Below are positions 5,963 through 19,445 of a stretch of 49,887 nucleotides of DNA, piece by piece. Numbering within the stretch: the first letter of the stretch is position 1; the number at the start of each line of letters is the position of its first letter. The position numbers and the translations under genes are program-made. This DNA is from Heyndrickxia coagulans DSM 1 = ATCC 7050 (GTDB taxonomy: Bacteria; Bacillota; Bacilli; Bacillales; Bacillaceae_C). The notes beneath the pieces were generated by a model. That model did no database searches, was not told the DNA's origin, and saw nothing but the letters and a program-made list of their open reading frames with translations. The stretch spans positions 1 to 49,887 of the forward strand of contig NZ_ALAS01000098.1 of the NCBI RefSeq assembly GCF_000290615.1. The letters run 5' to 3'.

Positions 5963-8900
5963 TTGTCACATCAACTAGTTCAGTATGGACGGCACCGCCA
6001 GCGCAGAAGTTACGCGCGCATCAAAGAAATTTTAGAGCTGCCAAACCTTATCGAAATCCAAACCGCATCTTACCAATGGTTCCTTGACGAAGGTTTGCGT
6101 GAAATGTTCCAGGACATCTCTCCGATCGAGGATTTTGCCGGAAACCTGTCGCTGGAGTTTATTGACTACAGCCTCGGCGAACCGAAATATTCCATCGACG
6201 AATGCAAAGAGCGCGACGTAACGTACGCTGCTCCGCTTCGTGTAAAGGTGCGCCTTGTCAATAAGGAAACCGGTGAAGTAAAAGACCAGGACGTATTCAT
6301 GGGCGATTTCCCGTTAATGACCGAAACGGGGACTTTCATCATTAATGGCGCGGAACGTGTTATTGTATCCCAGCTTGTCCGTTCCCCTAGTGTTTATTTT
6401 AACAGCAAAATGGACAAAAACGGGAAATACGGCTACACCGCAACGGTAATTCCGAACCGCGGCGCCTGGCTTGAATATGAAACAGATGCGAAAGATGTGG
6501 CTTATGTCCGCATCGACCGCACAAGAAAACTGCCGATTACCGTTCTCCTCAGGGCGCTCGGCTTCGGCTCCGACCAGGAAATTATTGATCTGATCGGCGA
6601 TAATGAGTACTTAAGAAATACGCTTGAAAAAGATAATACCGAAAGCACGGAAAAAGCGCTTCTTGAAATATATGAACGCCTCCGTCCGGGCGAACCCCCG
6701 ACCGTTGAAAATGCAAAAAGCCTGCTGATTTCGCGTTTCTTTGACCCGAAACGCTATGATCTGGCCAATGTCGGGCGTTACAAAATGAATAAAAAGCTTC
6801 ACCTGAAATTCCGCCTGTTCGGGCAACGGCTGGCTGAATCGATCGCAGACCCTGAAACCGGCGAAATCATCGCGGAGGAAGGAACCGTTTTAGACCGGCG
6901 TACGCTTGATAAAATTGTGCCTTTTCTCGAAAAAGGCCTGAAGTTTGAAACGTACAGCCAGGCTGGCGGCGTTGTTGATGATGATATCACATTGCAGTCC
7001 ATCAAAATTTATGCCCCGATTGACGATAACGAAAAAGTCATCAATGTAATCGGAAATGCTTATGTCGATGAAAGCTATAAACATATTACACCTGCGGATA
7101 TTGTGGCTTCCATCAGCTACTTCTTTAATTTGCTGCATGGCGTCGGCAATACAGATGATATCGACCACCTCGGCAACCGCCGTTTACGGTCTGTCGGCGA
7201 ATTGCTGCAAAACCAGTTCCGCATCGGCCTTTCCCGGATGGAACGCGTTGTCCGAGAAAGAATGTCGATCCAGGACATTAATACTATCACGCCGCAGCAG
7301 CTGATCAATATTCGTCCGGTCATTGCGGCCATTAAGGAGTTTTTCGGCAGTTCACAGCTGTCCCAGTTTATGGACCAGACAAACCCGCTTGCGGAACTGA
7401 CCCATAAACGCCGGTTGTCGGCGCTCGGCCCGGGCGGTTTGACCCGTGAGCGCGCCGGGATGGAAGTGCGTGACGTGCACTATTCCCACTACGGCCGCAT
7501 GTGCCCGATTGAAACGCCTGAAGGCCCGAACATCGGGTTGATCAACTCTTTATCAACTTATGCAAAAGTAAACCGTTTTGGTTTTATCGAAACGCCTTAC
7601 CGCAGGGTTGATCCGGATACAGGGCGTGTTACGGAGCATATTGATTATTTAACGGCTGATGAAGAAGACAATTACGTCGTCGCACAGGCGAACGCACAGC
7701 TGGATGAAAACGGCTTTTTCGTTGACGATGAAGTATATGCGCGTTTCCGCGGTGAAAACATTGTTGTAAAAACAGACCGCGTTGATTATATGGACGTTTC
7801 GCCGAAGCAGGTTGTATCGGCTGCAACGGCATGTATTCCGTTCCTTGAAAACGACGACTCGAACCGTGCGCTGATGGGTGCAAACATGCAGCGCCAGGCG
7901 GTTCCGCTTATGAAGCCGCAAGCGCCGATTGTCGGAACCGGGATGGAATATGTCAATGCGAAGGATTCCGGCGCGGCACTCATCTGCAAATATGACGGCA
8001 TTGTTGAACATGTGGAAGCCCGGGAAATCTGGGTGCGCCGTGTGATCGATGTCGACGGACAGGAAGTAAAGGGCGACCTTGACAAATACCGCCTGCAAAA
8101 ATTCAAACGTTCCAACAATGGCATGTGCATCAACCAGCGCCCGATTGTGAAAAAAGGCGACCGTGTGGTAAAAGGCGAAATTTTAGCGGACGGCCAGTCA
8201 ATGGACCAAGGTGAACTTGCCCTTGGCCAGAACGTGCTCGTTGCCTTTATGACATGGGAAGGTTACAACTATGAAGATGCCATTATTATGAGTGAAAAAC
8301 TTGTAAAAGAAGATGTGTATACTTCTATCCATATTGAAGAATACGAATCTGAAGCACGCGATACAAAACTCGGGCCGGAAGAAATGACCCGTGATATCCC
8401 GAACGTAGGGGAAGATGCTTTGAAAAACCTTGACGAACGCGGGATTATCCGGATTGGTGCTGAAGTAAAAGACGGCGATTTGCTTGTCGGAAAGGTCACC
8501 CCGAAAGGCGTTACGGAATTAACGGCGGAAGAACGTCTGCTCCATGCGATTTTCGGTGAAAAAGCGCGCGAAGTCAGGGATACATCACTCCGCGTTCCGC
8601 ACGGCGGCGGCGGTATCGTGCTCGATGTCAAAGTGTTTACACGTGAAGCCGGGGATGAACTTCCGCCTGGCGTGAACCAGCTTGTCCGTGTCTATATTGT
8701 ACAGAAAAGGAAAATCCACCAGGGCGACAAAATGGCCGGGCGCCACGGGAACAAAGGGGTTATCTCCCGGATTCTTCCGGAAGAAGATATGCCTTTCCTC
8801 CCGGATGGGACACCTGTCCAGATCATGTTGAATCCGCTCGGCGTGCCTTCACGGATGAATATCGGGCAGGTGCTTGAACTCCACCTCGGCATGGCAGCCA

Positions 8901-9523
8901 AAAAACTCGGCCTCCACGTTGCGACGCCTGTATTTGACGGCGCACGTGAAGAAGATGTATGGGAAACGATTGAAGAAGCCGGCATGGCGCGCGATGCAAA
9001 AACGGTCCTTTATGACGGCCGCACCGGTGAACCTTTCGACAACCGTGTATCAGTCGGGATTATGTATATGATCAAGCTCGCCCACATGGTTGATGATAAA
9101 CTGCATGCCCGCTCAACAGGCCCTTACTCGCTTGTCACCCAGCAGCCGCTTGGCGGTAAAGCACAGTTTGGCGGCCAAAGGTTTGGCGAAATGGAAGTAT
9201 GGGCGCTTGAAGCCTACGGCGCAGCCTATACGCTCCAGGAAATCCTGACTGTTAAATCGGACGATGTTGTCGGCCGTGTGAAAACTTATGAAGCGATCGT
9301 CAAAGGGGAAAATGTCCCTGAACCGGGTGTCCCGGAATCGTTCAAAGTGCTGATCAAAGAACTTCAAAGTTTGGGACTGGACGTGAAGATTCTTTCCGGC
9401 GACGACGAGGAAATTGAAATGCGCGATCTCGAAGACGACGATGACCTGAATCAGGCCGATACGCTGAATATTGCGCCCGAGACAAAAGAAGAACCGGAAG
9501 GAATCGGGGCATCCAAAGACTAA
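5963..9523 (+). CDS. rpoB: DNA-directed RNA polymerase subunit beta
   Basis: This 1186-residue polymerase core subunit is nearly collinear with B. subtilis RpoB. The rifampicin pocket reads [20 protein letters not shown] followed by [11 protein letters not shown], which is the usual susceptible sequence. Near the C-terminus the motif [20 protein letters not shown] is intact, and an acidic tail ([16 protein letters not shown]) closes the protein. The TTG at 5963 is chosen: GAGGGGTGA lies eight bases upstream, and B. subtilis rpoB also starts at TTG in this context; the GTG at 5954 lies inside the Shine-Dalgarno sequence. rpoC follows after 132 bases. Confidence 0.97.
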   Translation: MSHQLVQYGRHRQRRSYARIKEILELPNLIEIQTASYQWFLDEGLREMFQDISPIEDFAGNLSLEFIDYSLGEPKYSIDECKERDVTYAAPLRVKVRLVNKETGEVKDQDVFMGDFPLMTETGTFIINGAERVIVSQLVRSPSVYFNSKMDKNGKYGYTATVIPNRGAWLEYETDAKDVAYVRIDRTRKLPITVLLRALGFGSDQEIIDLIGDNEYLRNTLEKDNTESTEKALLEIYERLRPGEPPTVENAKSLLISRFFDPKRYDLANVGRYKMNKKLHLKFRLFGQRLAESIADPETGEIIAEEGTVLDRRTLDKIVPFLEKGLKFETYSQAGGVVDDDITLQSIKIYAPIDDNEKVINVIGNAYVDESYKHITPADIVASISYFFNLLHGVGNTDDIDHLGNRRLRSVGELLQNQFRIGLSRMERVVRERMSIQDINTITPQQLINIRPVIAAIKEFFGSSQLSQFMDQTNPLAELTHKRRLSALGPGGLTRERAGMEVRDVHYSHYGRMCPIETPEGPNIGLINSLSTYAKVNRFGFIETPYRRVDPDTGRVTEHIDYLTADEEDNYVVAQANAQLDENGFFVDDEVYARFRGENIVVKTDRVDYMDVSPKQVVSAATACIPFLENDDSNRALMGANMQRQAVPLMKPQAPIVGTGMEYVNAKDSGAALICKYDGIVEHVEAREIWVRRVIDVDGQEVKGDLDKYRLQKFKRSNNGMCINQRPIVKKGDRVVKGEILADGQSMDQGELALGQNVLVAFMTWEGYNYEDAIIMSEKLVKEDVYTSIHIEEYESEARDTKLGPEEMTRDIPNVGEDALKNLDERGIIRIGAEVKDGDLLVGKVTPKGVTELTAEERLLHAIFGEKAREVRDTSLRVPHGGGGIVLDVKVFTREAGDELPPGVNQLVRVYIVQKRKIHQGDKMAGRHGNKGVISRILPEEDMPFLPDGTPVQIMLNPLGVPSRMNIGQVLELHLGMAAKKLGLHVATPVFDGAREEDVWETIEEAGMARDAKTVLYDGRTGEPFDNRVSVGIMYMIKLAHMVDDKLHARSTGPYSLVTQQPLGGKAQFGGQRFGEMEVWALEAYGAAYTLQEILTVKSDDVVGRVKTYEAIVKGENVPEPGVPESFKVLIKELQSLGLDVKILSGDDEEIEMRDLEDDDDLNQADTLNIAPETKEEPEGIGASKD

Positions 9524-9559
9524 TCGTTTATGTTGCTTGGAACAAACAGAGGCTTTTGC

Positions 9560-9587
9560 CCGGATTGTATGCATTCGTACAATCCGG
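9560..9587 (+). promoter_or_regulatory. Intercistronic stem-loop between rpoB and rpoC
   Basis: CCGGATTGTA (9560-9569) and TACAATCCGG (9578-9587) form a perfect 10-bp stem with an 8-base loop. The downstream CTTCTGTTTCTGTTTCTTC is pyrimidine-rich but not a clean U-run. It could be a processing or partial attenuation site. Confidence 0.45.
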
Positions 9588-9655
9588 CTTCTGTTTCTGT
9601 TTCTTCTGCGTGTGTTTTAAGGTACGAACCTAAAGACGAAAGGGAGGCTGGCCCC

Positions 9656-12600
9656 TTGCTGGATGTAAATAATTTTGAGTACATGAAAATCGGTCTTGCT
9701 TCACCGGATAAAATCCGATCCTGGTCATACGGTGAAGTAAAAAAACCGGAAACAATCAACTACCGGACGTTAAAACCTGAAAAAGACGGGCTTTTTTGCG
9801 AACGGATTTTCGGGCCGACGAAAGATTGGGAATGCCATTGTGGGAAATATAAACGCGTTCGTTACAAAGGCGTGGTTTGTGACCGCTGCGGCGTGGAAGT
9901 AACAAGATCAAAAGTGCGCCGGGAAAGAATGGGGCATATTGAACTTGCCGCCCCTGTTTCGCATATTTGGTACTTCAAAGGGATTCCAAGCCGCATGGGC
10001 CTTGTGCTTGACATGTCCCCGCGCGCCCTGGAAGAAGTCATTTACTTCGCATCTTACGTCGTAACGGAAGCAGGCGACACTTCTTTGGAAAAGAAACAGC
10101 TTCTTTCCGAAAAAGAATACCGTGCCTACCGTGAAAAATACGGCAACAAATTCCAGGCAGGCATGGGCGCGGAAGCCATTAAAAAGCTGCTGCAAGATGT
10201 AGATGTCAACAAGGAATGCGAAATGCTGAAAGAAGAGCTGAAAGTTGCCCAGGGGCAGCGCCGTACACGCGCCATCAAACGCCTTGAAGTACTGGAAGCT
10301 TTCCGTAATTCCGGCAATAAACCGGAATGGATGGTGCTGGATGTTCTCCCGGTCATTCCGCCCGAACTGCGGCCAATGGTACAACTGGAAGGCGGCCGCT
10401 TTGCAACATCCGACTTAAATGATTTGTACCGCCGTGTGATCAACCGGAACAACCGCCTGAAACGCCTGCTTGATCTTGGCGCACCAAGCATCATTGTCCA
10501 AAATGAAAAACGGATGCTGCAGGAAGCCGTTGACGCTCTGATTGACAACGGCCGCCGCGGACGTCCGGTAACCGGCCCGGGGAACCGCCCGTTAAAATCG
10601 CTTTCCCATATGCTGAAGGGGAAACAGGGCCGTTTCCGCCAAAACCTGCTCGGGAAGCGGGTTGACTATTCCGGCCGTTCCGTTATTGTTGTCGGCCCGA
10701 ACCTGAAAATGTACCAATGCGGCCTGCCGCGCGAAATGGCGATTGAACTGTTCAAGCCGTTCGTGATGAAAGAACTGGTTGAAAAGGGCCTCGCCCATAA
10801 TATTAAAAGCGCAAAACGGAAAATTGAACGTTTGCAGCCTGAAATTTGGGATGTCCTTGAAGAAGTCATTAAAGAACACCCTGTCCTGTTGAACCGTGCG
10901 CCTACTTTGCACAGGCTCGGGATCCAGGCGTTTGAACCGACGCTTGTGGAAGGCCGTGCGATCCGTCTTCATCCGCTCGTATGTACGGCATACAACGCGG
11001 ACTTTGACGGCGACCAAATGGCGGTCCACGTTCCGTTATCCGCTGAGGCACAGGCGGAAGCGCGCATGCTGATGCTTGCCGCACAAAATATTTTGAATCC
11101 GAAAGACGGGAAACCGGTCGTTACCCCGTCCCAGGACATGGTACTTGGCAACTACTACTTAACGCTTGAACGTGAAGATGCAGTCGGTGAAGGATCTGTC
11201 TTCAAAGATGTAAATGAAGTGTACACGGCTTATTATAACGGCTACGTGCATTTCCATACGAGAATTGCCATTTATGCCGGGTCGCTGAACAACCCGACGT
11301 TCACGGAAGAGCAAAACAAGAAGCTGCTGATTACCACAGTCGGGAAAGTGATCTTCAATGAAATTTTGCCGGAGAGCTTCCCATATATTAATGAACCGAC
11401 GAAAACAAATCTTGAAGAAAAAACGCCGGATAAATACTTTGTTGATCCTTCGATTGACGTAAAAGCGCATATTAAAGAACAGCCGTTAATCCGCCCGTTT
11501 GTAAAAGGCTTCCTTGGCAGCATCATTGCCGAAGTGTTCAAACGGTTCAAGATTACGGAAACATCCAAGATGCTCGACCGCTTAAAAGATCTTGGCTTCC
11601 ATTATTCGACAAAAGCCGGGATTACCGTTGGTGTTGCGGATATCGTCGTTTTAGGCGAGAAGGAAAAAATTCTTTCGGATGCCCAGAAAAAAGTCGATAC
11701 GGTCATGAAACAGTTCCGCCGCGGTTTAATTACCGAAGACGAACGCTATGACCGCGTTATTTCGATCTGGAGCGGGGCTAAAGACACGATCCAGGGCAAA
11801 CTGATGGAATCGCTCGATAAACGGAACCCGATTTTTATGATGAGTGACTCGGGGGCCCGGGGTAACGCGTCGAACTTTACACAGCTTGCCGGCATGCGCG
11901 GTTTGATGGCCAACCCGGCCGGCCGGATTATTGAATTGCCGATTAAGTCCAGCTTCCGTGAAGGCTTAACCGTGCAAGAGTACTTTATTTCGACGCACGG
12001 TGCCCGTAAAGGCCTTGCCGATACTGCCCTTAAGACGGCAGACTCGGGTTATCTGACACGCCGGCTTGTTGATGTGGCGCAGGATGTCATCATTCGTGAA
12101 GACGACTGCGGCACAGACCGCGGGCTTTTGATCAGTGCGTTGAAAGAAGGCAATGAAATCATTGAATCGCTTGAAGAACGGTTAACCGGCCGTTATTCAA
12201 GAAAAACGATCAAACATCCTGAAACAGGCAAAGTGATCATTGAGGAAAACGGCTTTATCACGGAAGATATCGCGAAGGAAATTGTCGATGCCGGCTATGA
12301 AAAAGTCTGGATCCGTTCGGCCTTCACTTGCAATACCCGCCATGGCGTATGTAAAAAATGCTACGGCCGCAACCTTGCCACCGGCCAGGAAGTGGAAGTC
12401 GGCGAAGCAGTCGGGATTATTGCCGCCCAATCAATCGGCGAACCTGGCACACAGCTGACGATGCGTACATTCCATACAGGCGGTGTTGCCGGGGATGACA
12501 TCACACAAGGTCTTCCGCGTATTCAGGAATTGTTTGAAGCCCGGAACCCGAAAGGCCAGGCTGTCATTTCCGAAGTGGAAGGCGTTGTTACTTCCATCAG

Positions 12601-13249
12601 CGAAGGGCGCGACCGCCAATATGAAATTGTCGTTCAGGGCGCTGTCGAAACGCGCACCTATACGGCCCCTTATACTTCCCGCTTGAAAGTGGCGGTAGAT
12701 GACCACGTCGTGCGCGGGCAGGAGCTGACGGAAGGTTCCATTGACCCGAAAGACCTGTTGCGTGTCACGGATGTCACAACCGTACAGGAATACTTGCTTC
12801 GTGAAGTACAGAAAGTTTACCGGATGCAAGGAGTGGAAATTGGCGACAAACACATTGAAGTGATGGTCCGCCAAATGCTGAGAAAAGTAAGGGTGCTCGA
12901 TGCCGGCGACACGGATGTCCTGCCGGGAACATTGCTTGATATCCATCAGTTCGGTGAAGCGAATGAAAAGGCGCTCAAGGAAGGCAACCGCCCTGCAACA
13001 GGCCGCCCTGTTCTGCTCGGGATTACAAAAGCTTCCTTGGAAACCGATTCGTTCTTATCGGCAGCCTCCTTCCAGGAAACGACCCGCGTATTAACCGATG
13101 CGGCGATCAAGGGGAAACGCGATGAACTGCTCGGCTTGAAAGAAAACGTCATTATCGGGAAACTGGTTCCTGCAGGGACGGGCATGACCCGCTACCGCAA
13201 AACGGTTCCTGAACTGGTGAAAAAGGAAGAAGAAGTGCCGGCTGAATAA
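9656..13249 (+). CDS. rpoC: DNA-directed RNA polymerase subunit beta'
   Basis: The 1197-residue catalytic core subunit. The N-terminal zinc finger has C60, C62, C75 and C78; the active-site motif [12 protein letters not shown] binds the catalytic Mg; the trigger-loop region contains [11 protein letters not shown]; a second zinc site uses [11 protein letters not shown]. The start is a TTG at 9656, giving (L)[19 protein letters not shown] as in B. subtilis, nine bases after AGGGAGG; the frame is open further upstream to 9530, but that region contains the 9560-9587 hairpin. A terminator follows. Confidence 0.97.
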   Translation: MLDVNNFEYMKIGLASPDKIRSWSYGEVKKPETINYRTLKPEKDGLFCERIFGPTKDWECHCGKYKRVRYKGVVCDRCGVEVTRSKVRRERMGHIELAAPVSHIWYFKGIPSRMGLVLDMSPRALEEVIYFASYVVTEAGDTSLEKKQLLSEKEYRAYREKYGNKFQAGMGAEAIKKLLQDVDVNKECEMLKEELKVAQGQRRTRAIKRLEVLEAFRNSGNKPEWMVLDVLPVIPPELRPMVQLEGGRFATSDLNDLYRRVINRNNRLKRLLDLGAPSIIVQNEKRMLQEAVDALIDNGRRGRPVTGPGNRPLKSLSHMLKGKQGRFRQNLLGKRVDYSGRSVIVVGPNLKMYQCGLPREMAIELFKPFVMKELVEKGLAHNIKSAKRKIERLQPEIWDVLEEVIKEHPVLLNRAPTLHRLGIQAFEPTLVEGRAIRLHPLVCTAYNADFDGDQMAVHVPLSAEAQAEARMLMLAAQNILNPKDGKPVVTPSQDMVLGNYYLTLEREDAVGEGSVFKDVNEVYTAYYNGYVHFHTRIAIYAGSLNNPTFTEEQNKKLLITTVGKVIFNEILPESFPYINEPTKTNLEEKTPDKYFVDPSIDVKAHIKEQPLIRPFVKGFLGSIIAEVFKRFKITETSKMLDRLKDLGFHYSTKAGITVGVADIVVLGEKEKILSDAQKKVDTVMKQFRRGLITEDERYDRVISIWSGAKDTIQGKLMESLDKRNPIFMMSDSGARGNASNFTQLAGMRGLMANPAGRIIELPIKSSFREGLTVQEYFISTHGARKGLADTALKTADSGYLTRRLVDVAQDVIIREDDCGTDRGLLISALKEGNEIIESLEERLTGRYSRKTIKHPETGKVIIEENGFITEDIAKEIVDAGYEKVWIRSAFTCNTRHGVCKKCYGRNLATGQEVEVGEAVGIIAAQSIGEPGTQLTMRTFHTGGVAGDDITQGLPRIQELFEARNPKGQAVISEVEGVVTSISEGRDRQYEIVVQGAVETRTYTAPYTSRLKVAVDDHVVRGQELTEGSIDPKDLLRVTDVTTVQEYLLREVQKVYRMQGVEIGDKHIEVMVRQMLRKVRVLDAGDTDVLPGTLLDIHQFGEANEKALKEGNRPATGRPVLLGITKASLETDSFLSAASFQETTRVLTDAAIKGKRDELLGLKENVIIGKLVPAGTGMTRYRKTVPELVKKEEEVPAE

Positions 13250-13256
13250 TGCGGCG

Positions 13257-13299
13257 GCAGCACCGGCAAAAACCGGTGCTGCACCTTTTTCTGTTTTTT
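13257..13299 (+). terminator. Terminator of rpoB-rpoC
   Basis: GCAGCACCGG (13257-13266) and CCGGTGCTGC (13273-13282) form a 10-bp stem with a 6-base loop, followed by ACCTTTTTCTGTTTTTT. Confidence 0.85.
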
Positions 13300-13334
13300 A
13301 GCAAAAAAAAGCATGGCCTTTTTTACACGGGCTG

Positions 13335-13363
13335 TTGACTTTAGATTTTCAAAGTGATAATAT
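13335..13363 (+). promoter_or_regulatory. Promoter of the rplGB-str operon
   Basis: TTGACT (13335-13340), 17 bp, and TGA-TAATAT (-10 at 13358-13363, extended), placed between the rpoC terminator and rplGB. Confidence 0.7.
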
Positions 13364-13410
13364 ATTCAAGGTGCTCCTATGAATACCTGTATACTTTGGA
13401 GGATATTGCG

Positions 13411-13659
13411 ATGTCTTATGAAAAAGTAAATCAGGCGAAAAGAATCGTTGTAGGGACAAAACAAACAGCGAAAGCGATAAAGTCCGGAAATGTGGATGAA
13501 CTGCTCGTTGCCAGAGATGCTGATCCGAATATTACGGGCAAAGTCATTTCCGTTGCCGAACAATTCAATGTGCCGATTACGTATACCGAGTCGAAAAAAC
13601 AACTCGGAAAAGTATGCGGCATTGAAGTCGGAGCTGCAGCTGTTGCACTTATTTATTAA
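13411..13659 (+). CDS. rplGB: L7Ae-family ribosomal protein (YbxF, RplGB)
   Basis: An 82-residue L7Ae/L30e-type protein that binds kink-turn RNA. The sequence contains [19 protein letters not shown] and ends with [18 protein letters not shown], typical for the family. Its exact ribosomal role in Bacillus is not settled. The ATG at 13411 follows TTTGGAGGATATT; the open frame upstream overlaps the promoter and is not used. It is first in the str operon, before rpsL, as in B. subtilis. Confidence 0.92.
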   Translation: MSYEKVNQAKRIVVGTKQTAKAIKSGNVDELLVARDADPNITGKVISVAEQFNVPITYTESKKQLGKVCGIEVGAAAVALIY

Positions 13660-13731
13660 ACACTTTTTGCGGGAGAATCCGCAAAAATTTGTTTTTGCCA
13701 TTAAATGAACCACCTGGATGTGTGGACTTAA

Positions 13732-14175
<444 letters not shown>

Positions 14176-14187
14176 TAAGAACGATAA

Positions 14188-14682
<495 letters not shown>

Positions 14683-14731
14683 TATTCCGATACTCCTACA
14701 TTACACCTATTAAGGAAGGAGAAAGTACGAG

Positions 14732-16810
14732 ATGCCAAGAGAGTTCTCCTTAGAAAAGACTCGTAACATCGGTATCATGGCGCATATCGATGCCGGTAAA
14801 ACTACAACAACCGAGCGTATCCTTTATTATACCGGCCGTATTCATAAAATCGGCGAAACGCATGAAGGTGCGTCTCAAATGGACTGGATGGAGCAGGAAC
14901 AGGAGCGCGGGATTACGATTACTTCCGCTGCTACAACAGCGCAATGGAAAGACCACCGTATCAACATCATTGACACCCCGGGACACGTGGACTTCACCGT
15001 TGAAGTTGAACGCTCCCTTCGTGTCCTTGACGGTGCGGTTGCTGTCCTCGATGCCCAGTCCGGCGTTGAGCCCCAGACTGAAACCGTTTGGCGCCAGGCA
15101 ACGACTTACGGTGTACCGCGGATTGTATTTGTCAATAAGATGGATAAAATCGGGGCCGATTTCTTGTATTCTGTCAGCACCCTGCATGACCGCCTGCAGG
15201 CAAATGCACATCCGGTCCAATTGCCGATCGGTGCTGAAGACAACTTTGTAGGGATCATTGACCTTATTGAAATGAATGCAACTTTCTACGGCGATGATCT
15301 CGGCACGAAAATTGAAGTGCGCGAAATCCCGGATGAGTACCGTGATCAGGCGGAAGAATATCATGAAAAACTGCTTGAAGCAGTTGCTGAAGTTGATGAA
15401 GATATTATGGAAAAATATCTTGGCGGAGAAGAGATTTCAAAAGAAGAACTGAAAGCTGCCATCCGCAAAGCAACCTGTAATGTTGAATTCTTCCCGGTAC
15501 TGTGCGGCTCGGCATTTAAAAACAAAGGTGTCCAATTAATGCTGGATGCGGTTGTTGACTATCTGCCTGCGCCGACGGATGTTCCTTCCATCAAGGGGAC
15601 GCTTCCGGATACAGGGGAAGAAGTATTCAGGCATTCCAGCGATGATGAGCCATTCTCGGCTTTGGCCTTCAAAGTCATGACAGACCCGTTCGTTGGTAAA
15701 CTGACATTCTTCCGTGTTTATTCAGGCACATTAAGCGCTGGTTCTTATGTCAAAAACTCGACAAAGAACAAACGCGAACGCATCGGGCGTATTTTGCAGA
15801 TGCACGCAAACCACCGGAAAGAAATCGACATGGTTTATGCCGGCGATATTGCTGCTGCTGTCGGCTTAAAAGACACGACAACAGGCGATACGCTTTGCGA
15901 CGATAATAATCCGGTCATCCTTGAATCGATGGAATTTCCGGAACCGGTTATCCAGTTGTCGGTTGAACCGAAATCGAAAGCCGACCAGGATAAAATGACG
16001 ACGGCGCTGCAAAAACTGCAGGAAGAAGACCCGACTTTCCGTGCCCATACGGATCCGGAAACGGGACAAACGATCATCGAAGGTATGGGTGAGCTTCACC
16101 TCGACATTATCGTTGACCGCATGAAACGCGAATTCAAAGTTGAAGCCAATATCGGTGCGCCGCAAGTTGCGTACCGTGAAACATTCCGCAAATCCGCAAA
16201 AGTCCAAGGTAAGTTTGTACGCCAATCCGGCGGCCGCGGGCAATACGGGGATGTTTGGATTGAATTTTCACCAAACGAAGAAGGAAAAGGCTTTGAGTTT
16301 GAAAATGCGATTGTCGGCGGTGTCGTTCCGCGCGAATACATTCCGGCGATCCAGTCCGGCCTTGAAGATGCCATGCAGCGCGGTGTACTTGCCGGCTATC
16401 CGCTCGTTGACATTAAGGCAAAACTGTATGACGGTTCTTACCACGATGTGGACTCGAGTGAAATGGCATTTAAAGTGGCTGCCTCCCTTGCATTGAAGAA
16501 TGCAGCATCCAAATGCGATCCGGTCCTGCTTGAACCTGTCATGAAAGTGGAAATTGTCATTCCGGAAGAATATCTCGGCGACATCATGGGACAAGTTACA
16601 GCCCGCCGCGGCCGTGTGGAAGGTATGGAAGCACGCGGAAATGCCCAGGTTGTCCGTGCCATGGTTCCGTTGTCCGAAATGTTCGGTTATGCTACAGCAC
16701 TCCGATCCAGCACGCAAGGACGCGGTGTCTTCACGATGACATTTGATCATTATGAAGAAGTGCCGAAGTCCATTGCGGAAGAGATCATCAAAAAAAATAA
16801 AGGCGAATAA
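14732..16810 (+). CDS. fusA: Elongation factor G
   Basis: The 692-residue translocation and ribosome-recycling GTPase. G motifs seen: AHIDAGKTT (G1), [11 protein letters not shown] (G2), DTPGHVD (G3), NKMDK (G4). Domain IV/V features include [12 protein letters not shown] and the C-terminal [15 protein letters not shown]. The start ATG at 14732 follows AAGGAAGGAGAAAG. A possible separate promoter for tuf lies after the stop. Confidence 0.98.
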   Translation: MPREFSLEKTRNIGIMAHIDAGKTTTTERILYYTGRIHKIGETHEGASQMDWMEQEQERGITITSAATTAQWKDHRINIIDTPGHVDFTVEVERSLRVLDGAVAVLDAQSGVEPQTETVWRQATTYGVPRIVFVNKMDKIGADFLYSVSTLHDRLQANAHPVQLPIGAEDNFVGIIDLIEMNATFYGDDLGTKIEVREIPDEYRDQAEEYHEKLLEAVAEVDEDIMEKYLGGEEISKEELKAAIRKATCNVEFFPVLCGSAFKNKGVQLMLDAVVDYLPAPTDVPSIKGTLPDTGEEVFRHSSDDEPFSALAFKVMTDPFVGKLTFFRVYSGTLSAGSYVKNSTKNKRERIGRILQMHANHRKEIDMVYAGDIAAAVGLKDTTTGDTLCDDNNPVILESMEFPEPVIQLSVEPKSKADQDKMTTALQKLQEEDPTFRAHTDPETGQTIIEGMGELHLDIIVDRMKREFKVEANIGAPQVAYRETFRKSAKVQGKFVRQSGGRGQYGDVWIEFSPNEEGKGFEFENAIVGGVVPREYIPAIQSGLEDAMQRGVLAGYPLVDIKAKLYDGSYHDVDSSEMAFKVAASLALKNAASKCDPVLLEPVMKVEIVIPEEYLGDIMGQVTARRGRVEGMEARGNAQVVRAMVPLSEMFGYATALRSSTQGRGVFTMTFDHYEEVPKSIAEEIIKKNKGE

Positions 16811-16839
16811 TTGATTTATTGCCTTCAATGAAGTATAAC
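16811..16839 (+). promoter_or_regulatory. Possible internal promoter for tuf
   Basis: TTGATT (16811-16816), 17 bp, TATAAC (16834-16839). EF-Tu is needed in excess over EF-G, so an extra promoter is plausible, but the match is only moderate. Confidence 0.4.
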
Positions 16840-16860
16840 TTTACTAGGTTGGTTCAAAGC

Positions 16861-16890
16861 GCTTTAAAGCTGTCCTTTCAGCTTTAAAGC
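16861..16890 (+). repeat. Perfect 12-bp inverted repeat between fusA and tuf
   Basis: GCTTTAAAGCTG (16861-16872), spacer TCCTTT, CAGCTTTAAAGC (16879-16890). No U-run follows, so it is more likely an mRNA-stability or processing hairpin than a terminator. Its AAAGC core is also close to GC-flanked operator-like palindromes. Confidence 0.5.
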
Positions 16891-16934
16891 ATCCATATAC
16901 TTACTCAATCCAAAATATTAAGGAGGATTTCCTG

Positions 16935-18122
16935 ATGGCTAAACAAAAATTTGACCGTTCTAAAGAACACTGTAACATTGGAACAATCGGTCACGTTGAC
17001 CATGGTAAAACGACTTTGACTGCTGCAATTACTGCTGTTCTTGCAAAACAAGGGAAAGCAGAAGCAAGAGCATATGACCAAATTGACGGTGCTCCGGAAG
17101 AACGCGAACGCGGTATTACCATCAACACTGCGCACGTTGAATATGAAACGGAAAAACGCCACTACGCACACGTTGACTGCCCTGGACACGCTGACTATGT
17201 GAAAAACATGATTACTGGTGCTGCCCAAATGGACGGCGCGATCCTGGTTGTATCCGCTGCTGACGGCCCAATGCCGCAAACGCGCGAACACATCCTTTTG
17301 TCCCGCCAAGTTGGCGTGCCTTACATCGTTGTGTTCCTGAACAAATGCGACATGGTGGACGACGAAGAATTGCTTGAACTTGTTGAAATGGAAGTTCGTG
17401 ACCTTCTTTCCGAATACGACTTCCCTGGCGATGAAGTGCCGGTTATCAAAGGCTCTGCTTTGAAAGCTCTTGAAGGCGACCCTGAATACGAAGCAAAAAT
17501 CCTTGAATTGATGGATGCTGTTGACGAATACATCCCGACTCCGCAACGTGACACGGATAAACCGTTCATGATGCCAGTTGAAGACGTATTTTCCATCACA
17601 GGCCGTGGTACAGTTGCAACCGGCCGTGTAGAACGCGGGCAATTGAAAGTCGGCGATGTTGTTGAAATCATCGGTTTGAACGACGAACCGAAACAAACAA
17701 CGGTTACCGGCGTTGAAATGTTCCGCAAACTGCTCGACTATGCTGAAGCAGGCGACAACATCGGTGCGCTTCTCCGCGGTATTGCACGTGAAGAAGTCCA
17801 ACGCGGCCAAGTTTTGGCGAAACCGGGTTCTATTACACCGCATACCAAATTTAAAGCACAAGTTTATGTATTAACGAAAGAAGAAGGTGGACGCCACACT
17901 CCTTTCTTCTCTAACTACCGTCCGCAATTCTACTTCCGTACAACGGACGTAACCGGCATTATTACTCTGCCAGAAGGCGTTGAAATGGTTATGCCTGGTG
18001 ATAACGTTGAAATGAGCGTTGAATTGATTGCCCCGATCGCGATCGAAGAAGGAACAAAATTCTCGATCCGTGAAGGCGGCCGTACAGTTGGCGCCGGTTC
18101 TGTTTCTTCCATCGAAGCTTAA
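16935..18122 (+). CDS. tuf: Elongation factor Tu
   Basis: The 395-residue GTPase delivers aminoacyl-tRNA to the ribosome. G1 is [10 protein letters not shown]3 DCPGHADY, G4 NKCDM; the effector region contains [14 protein letters not shown], and domain II has [14 protein letters not shown]. The ATG at 16935 follows AAGGAGGATTTCC. A strong terminator ends the str operon right after it. Confidence 0.98.
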   Translation: MAKQKFDRSKEHCNIGTIGHVDHGKTTLTAAITAVLAKQGKAEARAYDQIDGAPEERERGITINTAHVEYETEKRHYAHVDCPGHADYVKNMITGAAQMDGAILVVSAADGPMPQTREHILLSRQVGVPYIVVFLNKCDMVDDEELLELVEMEVRDLLSEYDFPGDEVPVIKGSALKALEGDPEYEAKILELMDAVDEYIPTPQRDTDKPFMMPVEDVFSITGRGTVATGRVERGQLKVGDVVEIIGLNDEPKQTTVTGVEMFRKLLDYAEAGDNIGALLRGIAREEVQRGQVLAKPGSITPHTKFKAQVYVLTKEEGGRHTPFFSNYRPQFYFRTTDVTGIITLPEGVEMVMPGDNVEMSVELIAPIAIEEGTKFSIREGGRTVGAGSVSSIEA

Positions 18123-18132
18123 TCGGCTATTT

Positions 18133-18170
18133 AAAAAAAGCCCGGCCAGGTCATCCCGGCCGGGCTTTTT
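18133..18170 (+). terminator. Terminator of the str operon
   Basis: AAAAAGCCCGGCC pairs with GGCCGGGCTTTTT over 13 bp (cores 18140-18147 and 18158-18165). Confidence 0.92.
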
Positions 18171-18211
18171 CCATGCTTACGCGCCCGGGTTGCAGCAATG
18201 TTTTCCAAAAC

Positions 18212-18240
18212 TTGATGTTGCGCCACAGGGCCAGTATAAT
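18212..18240 (+). promoter_or_regulatory. Upstream promoter of the S10 operon
   Basis: TTGATG (18212-18217), 17 bp, TATAAT (18235-18240). Confidence 0.65.
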
Positions 18241-18279
18241 AAAAAAGTCACTGAAATCAGCAGCATATCAAAGTTTATG

Positions 18280-18308
18280 TTGCATTACACTCGGCTTTTG
18301 TGTATAAT
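18280..18308 (+). promoter_or_regulatory. Downstream promoter of the S10 operon
   Basis: TTGCAT (18280-18285), 17 bp, TATAAT (18303-18308). Together with the site at 18212 it gives tandem promoters for the long ribosomal operon. Confidence 0.65.
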
Positions 18309-18314
18309 GTTTGA

Positions 18315-18751
<437 letters not shown>

Positions 18752-18791
18752 TGATAAAAAAACATGACATATTTAACAGGAGGTGTGACTG

Positions 18792-19421
18792 ATGACCAAA
18801 GGAATCTTAGGAAGAAAAATCGGTATGACCCAAGTTTTTGCCGAGAACGGCGATCTTATTCCTGTCACTGTAATTGAAGCAACACCAAACGTTGTGCTGC
18901 AAAAGAAAACAGTTGAAACGGACGGTTATGAAGCGATTCAGCTCGGATTTGCAGACAAACCGGAACGCCTGGCAAACAAACCGGAAAAGGGTCATGTTTC
19001 AAAAGCCAATACGGCACCTAAGCGCTTCATCCGCGAATTCAGCGGCGTAAACACAAGTGATTTTGAAGTTGGTCAAGAAGTCAAAGTAGATATTTTTGCA
19101 GAAGGTGACATTGTAGATGTTACCGGCATTACAAAAGGGAAAGGATTCCAAGGCGTCATTAAACGCCACGGACAATCCCGCGGCCCTATGGCTCACGGTT
19201 CGCGTTACCACCGCCGTCCGGGTTCAATGGGCCCGATTGCGCCAAACCGCGTCTTTAAACAAAAAGCACTCCCTGGACGCATGGGAGGAGAACGGGTTAC
19301 CGTTCAAAATCTGCAAATCGTCAAAGTGGATGCAGAACGCAATCTGCTTTTGATTAAAGGTAACGTTCCTGGTCCGAGAAAAGCTTTGGTTACAGTTAAA
19401 GCAGCTGTAAAAGCAAAATAA
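18792..19421 (+). CDS. rplC: 50S ribosomal protein L3
   Basis: A 209-residue early-assembly protein reaching the peptidyl transferase centre. N-terminus [20 protein letters not shown]; the W-loop region reads [15 protein letters not shown] and the central [15 protein letters not shown] is conserved. The ATG at 18792 follows ACAGGAGGTGTG. rplD follows after 24 bases. Confidence 0.98.
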   Translation: MTKGILGRKIGMTQVFAENGDLIPVTVIEATPNVVLQKKTVETDGYEAIQLGFADKPERLANKPEKGHVSKANTAPKRFIREFSGVNTSDFEVGQEVKVDIFAEGDIVDVTGITKGKGFQGVIKRHGQSRGPMAHGSRYHRRPGSMGPIAPNRVFKQKALPGRMGGERVTVQNLQIVKVDAERNLLLIKGNVPGPRKALVTVKAAVKAK

Positions 19422-19445
19422 TTGCAAAGAAAGGAGGAAACAGGA

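Noticed and set aside
7330-7440. Rifampicin-resistance change in rpoB
   Set aside because: The cluster I residues read as the usual susceptible sequence.
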